Below, in pieces: positions 34,314 to 43,009 of a DNA stretch of 58,248 nucleotides (the stretch's first letter is position 1; every line of letters starts with the position of its first letter). The notes below the pieces were generated by a model that made no database searches, was not told the origin of the DNA, and was given only the letters and a program-made list of their open reading frames with translations. The DNA is from Pseudanabaena sp. (lineage in GTDB: Bacteria > Cyanobacteriota > Cyanobacteriia > Pseudanabaenales > Pseudanabaenaceae): positions 1-58,248 of the forward strand of contig QBLS01000026.1 of the NCBI GenBank assembly GCA_003249015.1. Reading direction: 5' to 3'. A program made the translations under genes and the position numbers.

Positions 34314-35309
34314 ATGTCCCATCTTCGCCAAAATATAATTACTAAAGATTGGGTTATCTTTGCTACGGAGAGAGCTAAACGCCCCCACGAGTTTGCCCGC
34401 CCTTCCGAAGATAAGCTAATAGAACTGCCTGCTTATAAATCGAATTGTCCATTTTGCAAAGGTAATGAAAACCCTTTAGAAATAGAATATCTGAGGCTAG
34501 AAGATGAACGTGGATGGAGAGTCAGAATAGTTCCTAATAAATATCCTGCCCTTTCACCTATAGGCGACCTTATTCGCTGTAATGAAGGAATTCATCGTTC
34601 AATTACAGGTGTCGGCTACCATGAAGTTCTCATTGAAAATCCTAATCATAATGTGACGATCGCATTAATGGACATTGAGGATATTGCTGATATTTTTCGA
34701 GCCTATCGCCAGCGCTACAACACCATTTGTCAAGATAAGCGCATCGAAAGCATTATCATTTTCAAGAATCATGGCGAGAGTGCAGGAACTTCTTTAGAGC
34801 ATCCCCATTCTCAAATTACGGCTACCCCTGTGGTTCCTTCTCAGATTCGCCAACGTCTATTTGAGGCGGCAAATTATTTTGATGATATCGGTGAATGTTT
34901 ATTTTGCTCCACCCTCAAAGATGAGCTAAAAGCAAGAGAACGAATTGTTTTAGAAACAGATTATTTTGTGACGTTTATTCCCTATGCTGCCCTATCTCCA
35001 TTTCATATGTGGGTCTTTCCCCGCCGCCATAGTTCCTGCTTTGGCGAGATTACCGATCTTGAGATTGTTGATCTTGCCTTTTCTCTTAAAACTGTCCTAT
35101 CGAAGTTGTTTCACGGCCTAAATAATCCTGCTTACAATTACACCATTCGTTCTATGCCGACAGATTCGGGTCATGCCAATTACTTCCATTGGTATCTGGC
35201 GATCGTGCCGCGAGTATCCCAAGCCGCAGGTTTTGAGTTGGGCAGTGGAATGTATATCAATACAGCGATGCCAGAAGATAGCGCCAAATTTTTAAGAGAA
35301 GTATGCTAG
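34314..35309 (+). CDS. galT: Galactose-1-phosphate uridylyltransferase family
   Basis: 331-residue HIT-superfamily enzyme. Nucleophilic histidine in the HPHSQ motif (about 160-164: SLEHPHSQITATPVVP); zinc-type cysteines CPFCKG near residue 43 and CLFC near 200; second half with FHMWVFPRRH and HWYLAIVPR. Transfers UMP from UDP-glucose to galactose-1-phosphate in the Leloir pathway; some relatives act on other sugar phosphates (ADP-glucose type). Start ATG 34314 (MSHLRQN). No gal operon partners nearby. Confidence 0.88.
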   Translation: MSHLRQNIITKDWVIFATERAKRPHEFARPSEDKLIELPAYKSNCPFCKGNENPLEIEYLRLEDERGWRVRIVPNKYPALSPIGDLIRCNEGIHRSITGVGYHEVLIENPNHNVTIALMDIEDIADIFRAYRQRYNTICQDKRIESIIIFKNHGESAGTSLEHPHSQITATPVVPSQIRQRLFEAANYFDDIGECLFCSTLKDELKARERIVLETDYFVTFIPYAALSPFHMWVFPRRHSSCFGEITDLEIVDLAFSLKTVLSKLFHGLNNPAYNYTIRSMPTDSGHANYFHWYLAIVPRVSQAAGFELGSGMYINTAMPEDSAKFLREVC

Positions 35310-35332
35310 CGGTCAAAGCCTAGTTAGGCTGT

Positions 35333-35364
35333 TATAACCTGTGGCGCTTGCGCCACAGGTTATA
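35333..35364. terminator. GTGGCG palindrome after galT
   Basis: Perfect 14-bp arms TATAACCTGTGGCG around CTTG. Shorter symmetric AGCCTA-GT-TAGGCT precedes it at 35318-35331. Confidence 0.85.
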
Positions 35365-35442
35365 CAACTTTGCATCTAGTTACTTAGTTCGTCTATCCGA
35401 TTAAGATATAATTCTTAACTAAAATTTCTTAGGCTAAGCATT

Positions 35443-35916
35443 GTGAAAAAATCTTGGAAAATCATTCTATTTACAGTCATTGTTATAGCTCCTATCACTA
35501 ATAAGTTGCCTGCTATTGCACAACAACAAAATCTTCAAAAAATTGTTGACTCTATTCAATCTGTTGAACAAGTCAAGAGAGATATTGCTCGCCTCATTAC
35601 TACGGTTGACAACTGTAGAGTAGGTAGTTGCTTCAATTTCAGTAGTACTGCGATATGCGAGTTGGTTGCTGCGCTGGACGTTCAAGTCAATGGTCAAATT
35701 GTTGGGGAAATGATTTCGGTTGGCTCGGAAGGAAAAATTCCTATCTCACAGAATGATTTAGCTTTGATGCGAGATATTTTTAGTCAATGCAAGCCGACAA
35801 ATTACCAGTATTGGAATTTTGAGTCCATGTTGCATGTTTACTATGTACCTAAGCCAGCAATAGATCAAAAAGTAAGACAAGCTCTAGGGCTTCCACCAAG
35901 TAAACGGAGAAAGTAA
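35443..35916 (+). CDS. Exported protein of unknown function
   Basis: 157 residues starting with GTG. Clear signal peptide (about 1-26: KKSWKIILFTVIVIAPITNKLPAIA, likely cut after AIA). The mature part has paired cysteines (NCRVGSCFNFSSTAIC) and a late CKP, suggesting disulfides in the periplasm. No family recognised. The AT-rich composition differs from neighbours. A relic of an addiction-module antidote follows directly. Confidence 0.6.
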   Translation: MKKSWKIILFTVIVIAPITNKLPAIAQQQNLQKIVDSIQSVEQVKRDIARLITTVDNCRVGSCFNFSSTAICELVAALDVQVNGQIVGEMISVGSEGKIPISQNDLALMRDIFSQCKPTNYQYWNFESMLHVYYVPKPAIDQKVRQALGLPPSKRRK

Positions 35917-35918
35917 AC

Positions 35919-36072
35919 ATTAGGGGGAGCAAGGGAATGACAAATATTTTGCGTGAAACAGGATTAGAAACTGAAAGCCTCTATAGATCTCTGTCTCTCG
36001 GATGTGATCCAGAATTCGCATGACACTGTTTTAAGAGTTATACAGTCACTTGGTATCCGTTCACGAAACTAA
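35919..36072 (+). pseudogene. Addiction-module antidote (HTH) remnant, truncated and frameshifted
   Basis: From ATG 35937 the frame reads MTNILRETGLETESLYRSL then CDPEFA-stop. One base later another frame continues DTVLRVIQSLGIRSRN-stop (36022-36072). Together these match the C-terminal HTH half of the antidote family (K-G-M-T-x-I-x-R-E-T-G-L-x-x-E-S-L-Y-R). The N-terminal half and any HigB-like toxin are missing. Found in a gap, not a listed frame. Confidence 0.75.
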
Positions 36073-36179
36073 TCCCGTATAAATAAACAGCCCAACTAAT
36101 CTTTGGCTTTGTTGCCCTTGCGGTCGGCGACACAAGTATCGGGGTTGTTATATGATTACAGCAATAGTAAATTCTCAAT

Positions 36180-37388
36180 ATGTCTCCAAGTAAATCTGAT
36201 TTCTCAACACTCCTAGAACGTGGAGTTACTGAAGTATTTCCCAATAGTGAGTCCGAAAACCTAGGCGATCGCCTCCAAAAAAGCGATCGCCCCCTGCGAA
36301 TCAAGCTAGGAATTGATCCCACTCGTCCCGATCTGCACCTTGGGCATACGGTCGCCCTGAGAAAACTGCGCCAGTTTCAAGATGCAGGGCATAAAGCGAT
36401 CTTAATCATCGGGGACTTCACGGCACAAATTGGCGATCCTACAGGGCGCTCTGAAGCTAGACCGAGATTGACTCCTGAAGAAGTTGCATACAATGCCGAA
36501 ACCTACTTAGAGCAAGCTAAGAAAATTCTTGACTTTTCTAGCGATCGCTTTGAGTTGCGTCGTAACAGTGAATGGTTAAATAAACTGGACTTGCAGCAAA
36601 TTATTAACTTGCAAGCGAGTATGACGGTGGGGCAGATGCTAGCCAAAGAAGGCTTTAGCGATCGCTACGAAAAGGGAAATCCGATTTATCTCCATGAGTT
36701 TTTGTATCCACTCCTGCAAGGCTATGACTCCGTAGCGATCGATGCTGATGTCGAGCTAGGTGGTACAGATCAAAAATTTAATATTCTCGTCGGTCGGGAT
36801 TTACAAATTAAAAGTAGCGATCGTCAAGGTAAGCCTGCCCAATTTGGGCTGCTCTTACCATTGCTAGTGGGGTTAGATGGTGTTCAAAAAATGTCAAAAT
36901 CCCTCGGTAACTATGTGGGGATCACCGATGAACCATTGAGTATGTATTCCAAACTGGAAAAAGTCCCCGATACGCTTGTGGATAAATATTTTGAGCTATT
37001 GACCAATATTGATCTCGCGACCTTACCTGACAATCCTCGCGAAAAGCAAAAACAACTAGCCTTGGCGATCGTTAGTCAATATCATGGACAAGAGGCGGCT
37101 CTCCAAGCCAAGCATGATGCTGAACAAATTGTGCTGGCAGGAAATACATCCGATCTCGGCGATATTCCTGAATTTGATCTATCTCAAATCAATTTCCCTG
37201 CCCCATTGCACTATCTGATCAAAGCCTCAGGACTTTGTAAAAGCAATAGTGAAGCCCAAAGCCAAATCAAAAATGGCGCTGTGAAGCTCGATGGAGAAAA
37301 ACTAGGCGATCGCACTTTTGCTAGTACAGATGAGCTATCAGGAAAAGTTCTACAGGTCGGCAAAAAGAAGTTTTTAAGATTAATTTAA
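36180..37388 (+). CDS. tyrS: Tyrosyl-tRNA synthetase
   Basis: 402-residue class I synthetase. HIGH-type motif H53-L-G-H56 in [10 protein letters not shown], tyrosine-binding region around [32 protein letters not shown] in [11 protein letters not shown], and a C-terminal S4 RNA-binding domain (about 340-402: [20 protein letters not shown]). Attaches tyrosine to tRNA-Tyr. HIGH spacing suits the TyrZ subtype. ATG 36180. No upstream T-box seen. Confidence 0.97.
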   Translation: MSPSKSDFSTLLERGVTEVFPNSESENLGDRLQKSDRPLRIKLGIDPTRPDLHLGHTVALRKLRQFQDAGHKAILIIGDFTAQIGDPTGRSEARPRLTPEEVAYNAETYLEQAKKILDFSSDRFELRRNSEWLNKLDLQQIINLQASMTVGQMLAKEGFSDRYEKGNPIYLHEFLYPLLQGYDSVAIDADVELGGTDQKFNILVGRDLQIKSSDRQGKPAQFGLLLPLLVGLDGVQKMSKSLGNYVGITDEPLSMYSKLEKVPDTLVDKYFELLTNIDLATLPDNPREKQKQLALAIVSQYHGQEAALQAKHDAEQIVLAGNTSDLGDIPEFDLSQINFPAPLHYLIKASGLCKSNSEAQSQIKNGAVKLDGEKLGDRTFASTDELSGKVLQVGKKKFLRLI

Positions 37389-37452
37389 GAAATATGTAAT
37401 TCTTTGCTAAAGATCTATAGCAAAACAAGGTTTGTTGAGGATATAAAACCAA

Positions 37453-37489
37453 GAGATGAGTGGCGGCGCTTCGCGCCGCCACTCATCTC
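37453..37489. terminator. GC-core palindrome after tyrS
   Basis: Perfect 17-bp arms GAGATGAGTGGCGGCGC around TTC. Flanks AAAACC on the left and GGGTTTT on the right pair loosely. Confidence 0.92.
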
Positions 37490-37570
37490 CTAGGGTTTTG
37501 ATTTGTATTAGCTAACTATTGCTTTGCTATACTTAGCAACATTTAAAAACAAGCTACAGTCGTGCTGCTA

Positions 37571-37607
37571 AAAAAAAGAAGTCACACTAATTGTGACTTC
37601 TTTTTTT
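37571..37607. terminator. Bidirectional terminator hairpin
   Basis: Perfect 16-bp arms AAAAAAAGAAGTCACA and 37592-37607 around CTAAT; A-run on one side and T-run on the other. Sits 20 nt past the stop of the exported-protein gene on the minus strand. Confidence 0.9.
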
Positions 37608-37627
37608 AGTAATGAAACAAGAAACTA

Positions 37628-38350
37628 TTAATTCTTTTGAGCTTCAAGTTCTTCTCTAACTGTCTTCAAAGTAGTAGAAATTGCTTGGAAAAGTAAGTCT
37701 GATTGCATTTTAGCCAAAGTAGATTTTGCCTTTTCAGCTCCAGGCCCTTGACCTTGTGAATCAGTAATCACTTTATCTACAATATAGTTGTAGGCTGTAA
37801 TTGCCTGATAAAGCTTAGTTCCATCAACAGCAGCAGTAGCGATTGAATCTTTAGGTTGTGCATCAATACCAAAAGGTAATACCAACGTTAGAGCACTGAC
37901 CAACTGGCGAACGGGGCGACCATCCTCAAAATCAAGTCCCAATGATAGTAGTCGATTTGTAACTTCCTTCTGAGCTTCAGGAATTTTTGGACTATTTCTA
38001 TCAAAACCTGAAGCCTCTTGTTTTAGCTTGAGATCATCTGGAAGGCTGCTGGTGAGAAATGATTGCCTGCCAGTTACCAAGAAAATAAACAGGTTGATCG
38101 TATTGTCGCGATCAGTATCTTCTTGGAACGATGCTATTAAAGCTAACAACCTAGATAATATAAGCTCTTGCCCTACAAAGGTGATAAACACCTTGACTCT
38201 GGACATATTGTTGTAGTTGGCACTGTTACTTCCAGTCCCAGCAACTCCGCCAGCACCAGAGTTTGATACAGGATTCGCACCTGCAAAAACAGGTAAACTT
38301 CCTGTGAAGCAAAGAGTTGAAGCCAAGATTGAGGAGATTATTCTTTTCAT
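37628..38350 (-). CDS. Exported protein of unknown function
   Basis: 240 residues with signal peptide (about 1-23, RIISSILASTLCFTGSLPVFA). The mature region opens with a glycine/asparagine-rich stretch (NSGAGGVAGTGSNSANYNN) and is otherwise alpha-helical, ending in a charged helix TLKTVREELEAQKN. No family recognised. It lies 96 nt downstream of the beta-barrel gene on the same strand, so the two are likely co-transcribed and may act in the same envelope structure (inference). Confidence 0.65.
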   Translation of the reverse strand: MKRIISSILASTLCFTGSLPVFAGANPVSNSGAGGVAGTGSNSANYNNMSRVKVFITFVGQELILSRLLALIASFQEDTDRDNTINLFIFLVTGRQSFLTSSLPDDLKLKQEASGFDRNSPKIPEAQKEVTNRLLSLGLDFEDGRPVRQLVSALTLVLPFGIDAQPKDSIATAAVDGTKLYQAITAYNYIVDKVITDSQGQGPGAEKAKSTLAKMQSDLLFQAISTTLKTVREELEAQKN

Positions 38351-38446
38351 AGATTTAACGTCAGGTTGTAGTTGTTCAATAGATGGGAACTAGAGACATA
38401 AAGTTGCTGAAATATATCCCTAGTTTTCCCAGAAACGCAATCAGAC

Positions 38447-39490
38447 TTACCTACGACCAGTGTAGTTAAATCCATAGCTGACACCCAAAATTACCTGAGT
38501 ACCAGCATCACTGTTGTTGGTTACATCAGAATAGGTGAGGGTGATATTCAGAGGAATTGTGGGATCGGGTAAGAAACCTAGACCGAAGTTGAGTCCTTGA
38601 CCAGACCAGGCTGTGCTTGCGCCCCACTGTGGATCAAACTGATAGCCAAGGTTTGCAAAAACACCAACACCGTCCCTACTTGTTGACTTGCGATAAACAC
38701 CGCCACCAACCCCAACGGTGGCAATCAATGGCTTCGGACTGTCTAAGTTGTCAGGATCGGTCAACTGAGAAATTGTGGCTGCGCCATAGACTGAAGAGCG
38801 AGTACCGCCTGAGTCGGAGCCGTAGTTAGCGAAGTTAGTCCAACCAACGGCAACTCCTACCTGTCTGTAGAAATCTTCATAAACTAGACGGTGTACCTTA
38901 AGGTCAAAAGTACCGTTTGAACCGAAGTTGCGAATACTATTCATGTTGAAGACACCTTCAACAGCTAAAAAGTTACTAGCATCGCCTAAACCTGTACCGA
39001 CGGAGATACTGCCGTCAAAAGTATCTCTAATCCGACCAGCAGTAGCACCAAATACACCGATGAAAGCATCACCTGTTTCTAGACCAAAAGCTACTGGTGT
39101 ACCAGCATTGAGTGATGGGGTGTAGATGCGCTTGATAAATACGTTTTGAGTTTGAGTATTGATTGGGCGGATCAATAACTGATTGCGAATAATGTCAGGA
39201 GATGTGGATGTAGCTGTTCCTGATTGAGCAATCACGGGACTAGACTGAGCAATATCTAGTAGATTTGCATCAGGCTTAGTCGAAATAGAAATGGAAGAGC
39301 TAGGCTTAAAAGTTAAAGGGGCATCAGTAATACTAGCTGAGCGCTCTTGTAAATCTTTTGCAGAGTAATTTGCTTTTTTCTCAGCTACTGTAGATTGAGC
39401 TGAAACTTCTTGATTAGCGCCACTGAAACCAATTACGACTCCAGCTAATGCTAACAGTACCTTATTCACATTAGAGCTTTTTTTTAACAT
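38447..39490 (-). CDS. Predicted outer-membrane beta-barrel protein
   Basis: 347 residues. Signal peptide (about 1-31, VLLALAGVVIGFSGANQEVSA), a disordered Ser/Thr-rich linker to about 100, then many alternating-pattern strands with glycine pairs (VAVGWTNFANYGSD, ATVGVGGGVYRK, GLNFGLGFLPDP) and a barrel-like last strand ending VSYGFNYTGRR. No named family recognised. Upstream member of a two-gene unit with the exported protein at 37628. A 327-bp AT-rich region precedes it. Confidence 0.65.
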   Translation of the reverse strand: MLKKSSNVNKVLLALAGVVIGFSGANQEVSAQSTVAEKKANYSAKDLQERSASITDAPLTFKPSSSISISTKPDANLLDIAQSSPVIAQSGTATSTSPDIIRNQLLIRPINTQTQNVFIKRIYTPSLNAGTPVAFGLETGDAFIGVFGATAGRIRDTFDGSISVGTGLGDASNFLAVEGVFNMNSIRNFGSNGTFDLKVHRLVYEDFYRQVGVAVGWTNFANYGSDSGGTRSSVYGAATISQLTDPDNLDSPKPLIATVGVGGGVYRKSTSRDGVGVFANLGYQFDPQWGASTAWSGQGLNFGLGFLPDPTIPLNITLTYSDVTNNSDAGTQVILGVSYGFNYTGRR

Positions 39491-39817
39491 TGACTATATT
39501 CCTCACCCACAAGCTAACTTTGCTGTAATTTACAAAACTATACAATGTTTGCTTTGAGGTTTAAGACTCTAGCAGTACAGTTTTTACTTGTATCAATATA
39601 TCCTATTTTTAAATTTTAGTGATCAAGCTTTTGCAATTAGTTTATATCAGAGTCTAAACAAAAGTTAACTTGTTTTTGACAAATCTATTTACCAAACTGA
39701 TGACGTAATTAGTAAACAATGCAATTGATGAGCAGGCTGGCGACTCAATAATCTCCAAATATATTGGGATAAATATATCTGTATGTATGAGCTATTTAGG
39801 GTTTATAGATTTAAAGA
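39491..39817. other. AT-rich divergent intergenic region
   Basis: 327 bp between the beta-barrel gene and tilS, low GC. Contains an inverted pair GTTTAAGACTCT (39559-39570) and AGAGTCTAAAC (39649-39659) with a one-base bulge. No HIP1 and no palindrome. Must contain both promoters. Confidence 0.5.
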
Positions 39818-40810
39818 ATGCGACAAATCAAGCAACTGAAAATTAAGCTAAATCAAGCTCTAAGATCACATCCAGAAATGCTTCCTTGTGGTAGCAATCT
39901 GTTAGTTGCAGTTTCGGGTGGGCAGGATTCCTTATGTCTAGCTAATCTTTTATTGATGCAGCGAGATAAGCTTAACCTCAAGTTAACGATCGCCCATTGT
40001 GACCATCGCTGGCGTAAAGACTCACAAGCCAATGCGGAATACGTGGCGGAGTTGGCGCTAAATTGGCAATTAAATTTTAGTTTGCGAACTGCGGAAATGC
40101 CTCTCCACAATGAGTCTGATGCTAGGAAATGGCGTTATACCATGCTGATCGAGATGGCGGAAATATGTGGGTGCGATCGCATTGTTACGGGACATACTCG
40201 CAGCGATCGCGTGGAAACCCTGCTGTATAACTTGACAAGGGGCAGTGGTGCGGATGGTTTGGCGGCATTGTCTTGGATGCGATCTCTGACTCCAAACATT
40301 AAGTTAGTACGCCCTCTACTTAATGTCAGTCGCCAAGAAACGGCTGTTTTTTGCCATGAAAATCAAATTAAGGTATGGGAAGACAACACTAATCAAGATT
40401 TAAAGTATCAACGTAATCGTTTACGTTTAGAAGTAATTCCCTACTTAGAAAATTATTTCAATCCTCAATTAGAAAATGCGATCGCCCAAACTGCGGATCT
40501 CTTGCATGAGGATGTAATTTATTTAGAAACACAAGCTAGTCTTTTTTTTGAAGAGGGCAATTCCGTAATTTGGTGTAATCAATCACCGCATTTACATCGC
40601 CAAAAATTGCAGGAATATCCCCTTGCCTTGCAAAGAAGAATTGCTAGGCAGTTTTTATCAAGATGCTTAGTTCATCAGGTTAGTTTCTTCGATATTGAAA
40701 AATTTCTCAGCTTACTTGATGCTCAGAATCGATCGCAAAGTTCACCATTTACAGGCAATGTGATTGCAGTTGTTGACCATCCTTGGATCGTTTTACATAT
40801 TCCTAAATAA
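39818..40810 (+). CDS. tilS: tRNA(Ile)-lysidine synthase
   Basis: 330 residues, the short form of TilS. PP-loop SGGQDS (33-38), then HCDHRWR and VTGHTRSDRVETLLYNLTRGSGADGL, typical for the family. It adds lysine to C34 of the CAU-anticodon tRNA-Ile so that AUA is read as isoleucine. ATG 39818. Monocistronic. Confidence 0.94.
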   Translation: MRQIKQLKIKLNQALRSHPEMLPCGSNLLVAVSGGQDSLCLANLLLMQRDKLNLKLTIAHCDHRWRKDSQANAEYVAELALNWQLNFSLRTAEMPLHNESDARKWRYTMLIEMAEICGCDRIVTGHTRSDRVETLLYNLTRGSGADGLAALSWMRSLTPNIKLVRPLLNVSRQETAVFCHENQIKVWEDNTNQDLKYQRNRLRLEVIPYLENYFNPQLENAIAQTADLLHEDVIYLETQASLFFEEGNSVIWCNQSPHLHRQKLQEYPLALQRRIARQFLSRCLVHQVSFFDIEKFLSLLDAQNRSQSSPFTGNVIAVVDHPWIVLHIPK

Positions 40811-40831
40811 GTAGTGACTCTATGCTTTTAT

Positions 40832-40875
40832 GCCAATTCACAAAAGTGTGACTACAACGCTTGTGAATTAAAAAC
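40832..40875 (+). repeat. AATTCACAA...TTGTGAATT dispersed repeat, fullest copy
   Basis: AATTCACAA (40835-40843) and TTGTGAATT (40861-40869) are inverted ends around AAGTGTGACTACAACGC, followed by AAAAACTAAATCC. Related partial copies at 3027, 55533 and 56163 share the ends and the AAAAAC tail. Confidence 0.7.
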
Positions 40876-40895
40876 TAAATCCAATATGAGTTTTT

Positions 40896-40928
40896 AAAGA
40901 AAGAAATGGCGTAGCCATTTCTTTCTTT
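40896..40928. terminator. AATGGC-core palindrome after CPBP gene
   Basis: Perfect 15-bp arms AAAGAAAGAAATGGC around GTA. Same core as 2940-2972 with a similar GAAA outer sequence. Ends 6 nt before the stop of the minus-strand CPBP gene. Confidence 0.9.
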
Positions 40929-40934
40929 TTAGCC

Positions 40935-42491
40935 TTATTTGCCGCCGAGGGCAATTAAGGCCAAAAAGCTACCGCTATTCCAGAGGCAGTGCAACAACAT
41001 CGAAGCCAATAAATTTTGGGAGCGCCAGTAAATAAAACCCATAACAATGCCAAGGGTGGTCAGGGGAATAATGTCAGCCACATTGAGATGGGCGATCGCG
41101 AATACAAATCCACTAACGGCGATCGCGCCCCATGCTGGTAAAAATTTGGTTAGTGATGGTAGTAAAAAACCTCGAAATAGATATTCTTCAAAAAATGGTG
41201 CAGCGATCGCTAGAGTTGTCCACAGTAGAAATTTTGGTAAATTATTTTGACTATCAACCAAGATTGGTAACAATGGATTGCCGCCGCCTTGACCTTGTAA
41301 AAACTTTTGACTAATTACCGAAACTATTAAAACCAGAGGGACTGCCGCAAAATAGCCGCCGACTCCCCACACTAGCCATGAAGGAGGCAGCAATTTAAAG
41401 CGAAACCAATGATCGGGTAAGGGGTGATAGGGGGCAAGGCTGATTTGTAAAATCGGCAGCATCGGCATTACGGAGACAACGTAAGGAATCAAGACCAGTA
41501 GGGACTGTACGGTAAAGTCTTCAGTAGCCCGTGATTGGATCCCTAGCAACTCAAATATGAGCGGCAAGACAAACTGGGTGATCAAGCAAAATGCGGTAAA
41601 CCATAAAACCATGACTTCCCAAGTGAGCGCTAGCCCCCAAGGCACTTGCCATTGCACTGGATCGGTTTCATTTTTGGAAAATGGAGAGGAACCTCGAAAA
41701 AATATCCACTGGATTAGTAAGCCTAGCCAGACGATGATGCCGATAATGCCGCCAAGTAAGGGAATCGAATTGACGATGACTAATCGATTGATTGCCGAGT
41801 TTGCTTCTATTTGCGCCTGAGCTGCTAGTTCGGGCAGTTTTTCGCTTCTTTGCTGGGCTTGATATAGTTTTTTTAAGGCAAATTGGCGATACCAGCCGTC
41901 AAGGGTGCGCCGAATTTGGGGTTCTGCATTGGGAAATAATAGAATCGGGTCTGACCACAGCCCTGTGAGGATTTGAGCTGTCAGTCCATTGGTGGTCATG
42001 GAGCTAGACTCAGCGGTGACTAATGCTTGCCAAGTGGCGATCGCTCCTTGAATATTACCAGTCCTTACCTGTAATAAGCCAGTTCTGGTGGTGATTTCAC
42101 CGATATTAGCTTGTTTTTTTTGCCTTAATTTGGATAGATCCTGTTGGTTGGTTTCTGTCGATAGGCGATCGATGTAATCTAGGGAAGCTTTATTGGTTTT
42201 GAGAACTTCTTGATAGCTGTTTAGGGCTTGTGAATATAATTCTTGACTTTGAGCATCACCGATTAGGGTTTGCAATAGATCTTCAACAGACTTGTCAGAG
42301 TTAGATTCTAAATTTTGTGTTGCCTGCAAAATCAGATCGGTTTGTAATAAATCCAACTTTGTCTGTTCCTGTGGTTTATTCCAGCTTGCCTGTAATGAAA
42401 AGACGATAAATAGGAGCGAGAATAGACTGAGAATGCTCAATATTATTGACCTAGCATTCCAAGTTTTTTCATTTAAAGGCTGAGAATCCAT
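40935..42491 (-). CDS. CPBP-family intramembrane glutamic protease
   Basis: 518 residues. N-terminal signal-anchor helix, a long helical periplasmic or cytosolic region (about 40-235), then about eight membrane helices with the CPBP (Abi/Rce1-like) motifs: EEYLFRGFLLPS (motif 1, double Glu and Arg), FAIAHLN (motif 2 His), and LLHCLWNSG (motif 3). Family members cleave prenylated or other membrane substrates. The unusually long N-terminal domain is common to the cyanobacterial group. ATG 42491. Unit with the SMR gene upstream is possible (36 nt gap). Confidence 0.88.
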   Translation of the reverse strand: MDSQPLNEKTWNARSIILSILSLFSLLFIVFSLQASWNKPQEQTKLDLLQTDLILQATQNLESNSDKSVEDLLQTLIGDAQSQELYSQALNSYQEVLKTNKASLDYIDRLSTETNQQDLSKLRQKKQANIGEITTRTGLLQVRTGNIQGAIATWQALVTAESSSMTTNGLTAQILTGLWSDPILLFPNAEPQIRRTLDGWYRQFALKKLYQAQQRSEKLPELAAQAQIEANSAINRLVIVNSIPLLGGIIGIIVWLGLLIQWIFFRGSSPFSKNETDPVQWQVPWGLALTWEVMVLWFTAFCLITQFVLPLIFELLGIQSRATEDFTVQSLLVLIPYVVSVMPMLPILQISLAPYHPLPDHWFRFKLLPPSWLVWGVGGYFAAVPLVLIVSVISQKFLQGQGGGNPLLPILVDSQNNLPKFLLWTTLAIAAPFFEEYLFRGFLLPSLTKFLPAWGAIAVSGFVFAIAHLNVADIIPLTTLGIVMGFIYWRSQNLLASMLLHCLWNSGSFLALIALGGK

Positions 42492-42527
42492 GAGGCGACA
42501 TTTTAAGGTGAATTGCTGGTGATCCTA

Positions 42528-42848
42528 TCACTGTGGGCTTGTAAACCGCAAACCCACAATCCCCACCATAATTAAGCCAATACAAACAAATCTGGCTGGG
42601 TCGCGTGATTCGCCGAGAAATACGGAACCGACGATCACCGTGCCTACCACACCGATGCCTGTCCAAATCACATAGCAAGTGCCAATTGGTAGGGTTTTTA
42701 AAGATTGTGAAAGTAAAATGAAGCTAGCTGCAAAGGCTGTAATAGTAATTAAGCTGGGTATGGGTTTGGTAAAGCCCTCGGTATATTTCAAATTGCTTGC
42801 CCAGACCACTTCTAAAAGCCCCGCAATAATCAAATTAATCCAATCCAT
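42528..42848 (-). CDS. Small multidrug resistance (SMR) transporter, Gdx/SugE-like
   Basis: 106 residues with four transmembrane helices. The essential glutamate lies in AGLLEVVWASNLKY (about E13). The W-x-x-x-L-K-Y-T-x-G-F sequence and PIGTCYVIWTGIGVVG match the Gdx (SugE) subgroup, which exports guanidinium in exchange for protons, rather than EmrE. Known for the subgroup; inferred here. No guanidine riboswitch was recognised upstream. An inverted repeat (42532-42558) lies in the last ten codons. Confidence 0.85.
   Translation of the reverse strand: MDWINLIIAGLLEVVWASNLKYTEGFTKPIPSLITITAFAASFILLSQSLKTLPIGTCYVIWTGIGVVGTVIVGSVFLGESRDPARFVCIGLIMVGIVGLRFTSPQ
42532..42558. repeat. Inverted repeat within the SMR 3' coding end
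   Basis: TGTGGGCTTG (42532-42541) and CAAACCCACA (42549-42558) pair with one mismatch. The whole repeat lies inside the last ten codons of the SMR gene. Confidence 0.7.
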
Positions 42849-42879
42849 ATCTTATTTCTTTCTATAGCTCTTTCAGCAT

Positions 42880-42916
42880 AATAGGAGGGGCGGCGCTTCG
42901 CGCCGTCCCTCCTATT
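42880..42916. repeat. GC-core palindrome upstream of SMR gene
   Basis: 16-bp arms with one mismatch around CTTCG (AATAGGAGGGGCGGCG). Lies between the SMR start and the P-ATPase end. Confidence 0.85.
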
Positions 42917-42972
42917 TCTGTTACTAAAATTGTTTGTTGATTGTATTTGTATTATGACAAATCAAAACCTGT

Positions 42973-43009
42973 ATAGGTTGAGGCGATGCTCTGTATCGTC
43001 TCAGCCTAT
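42973..43009. repeat. Inverted repeat containing the P-ATPase stop codon
   Basis: ATAGGTTGAGGCGAT (42973-42987) pairs with 42995-43009 with two mismatches. The right arm covers codons I-G-stop of the minus-strand P-ATPase. Confidence 0.7.

Noticed and set aside
42849-43000. Guanidine riboswitch before the Gdx-like SMR gene
   Set aside because: Searched for ykkC-type or mini-ykkC ACGGG hairpins; only the GC-core palindrome and a weak inverted repeat are there.
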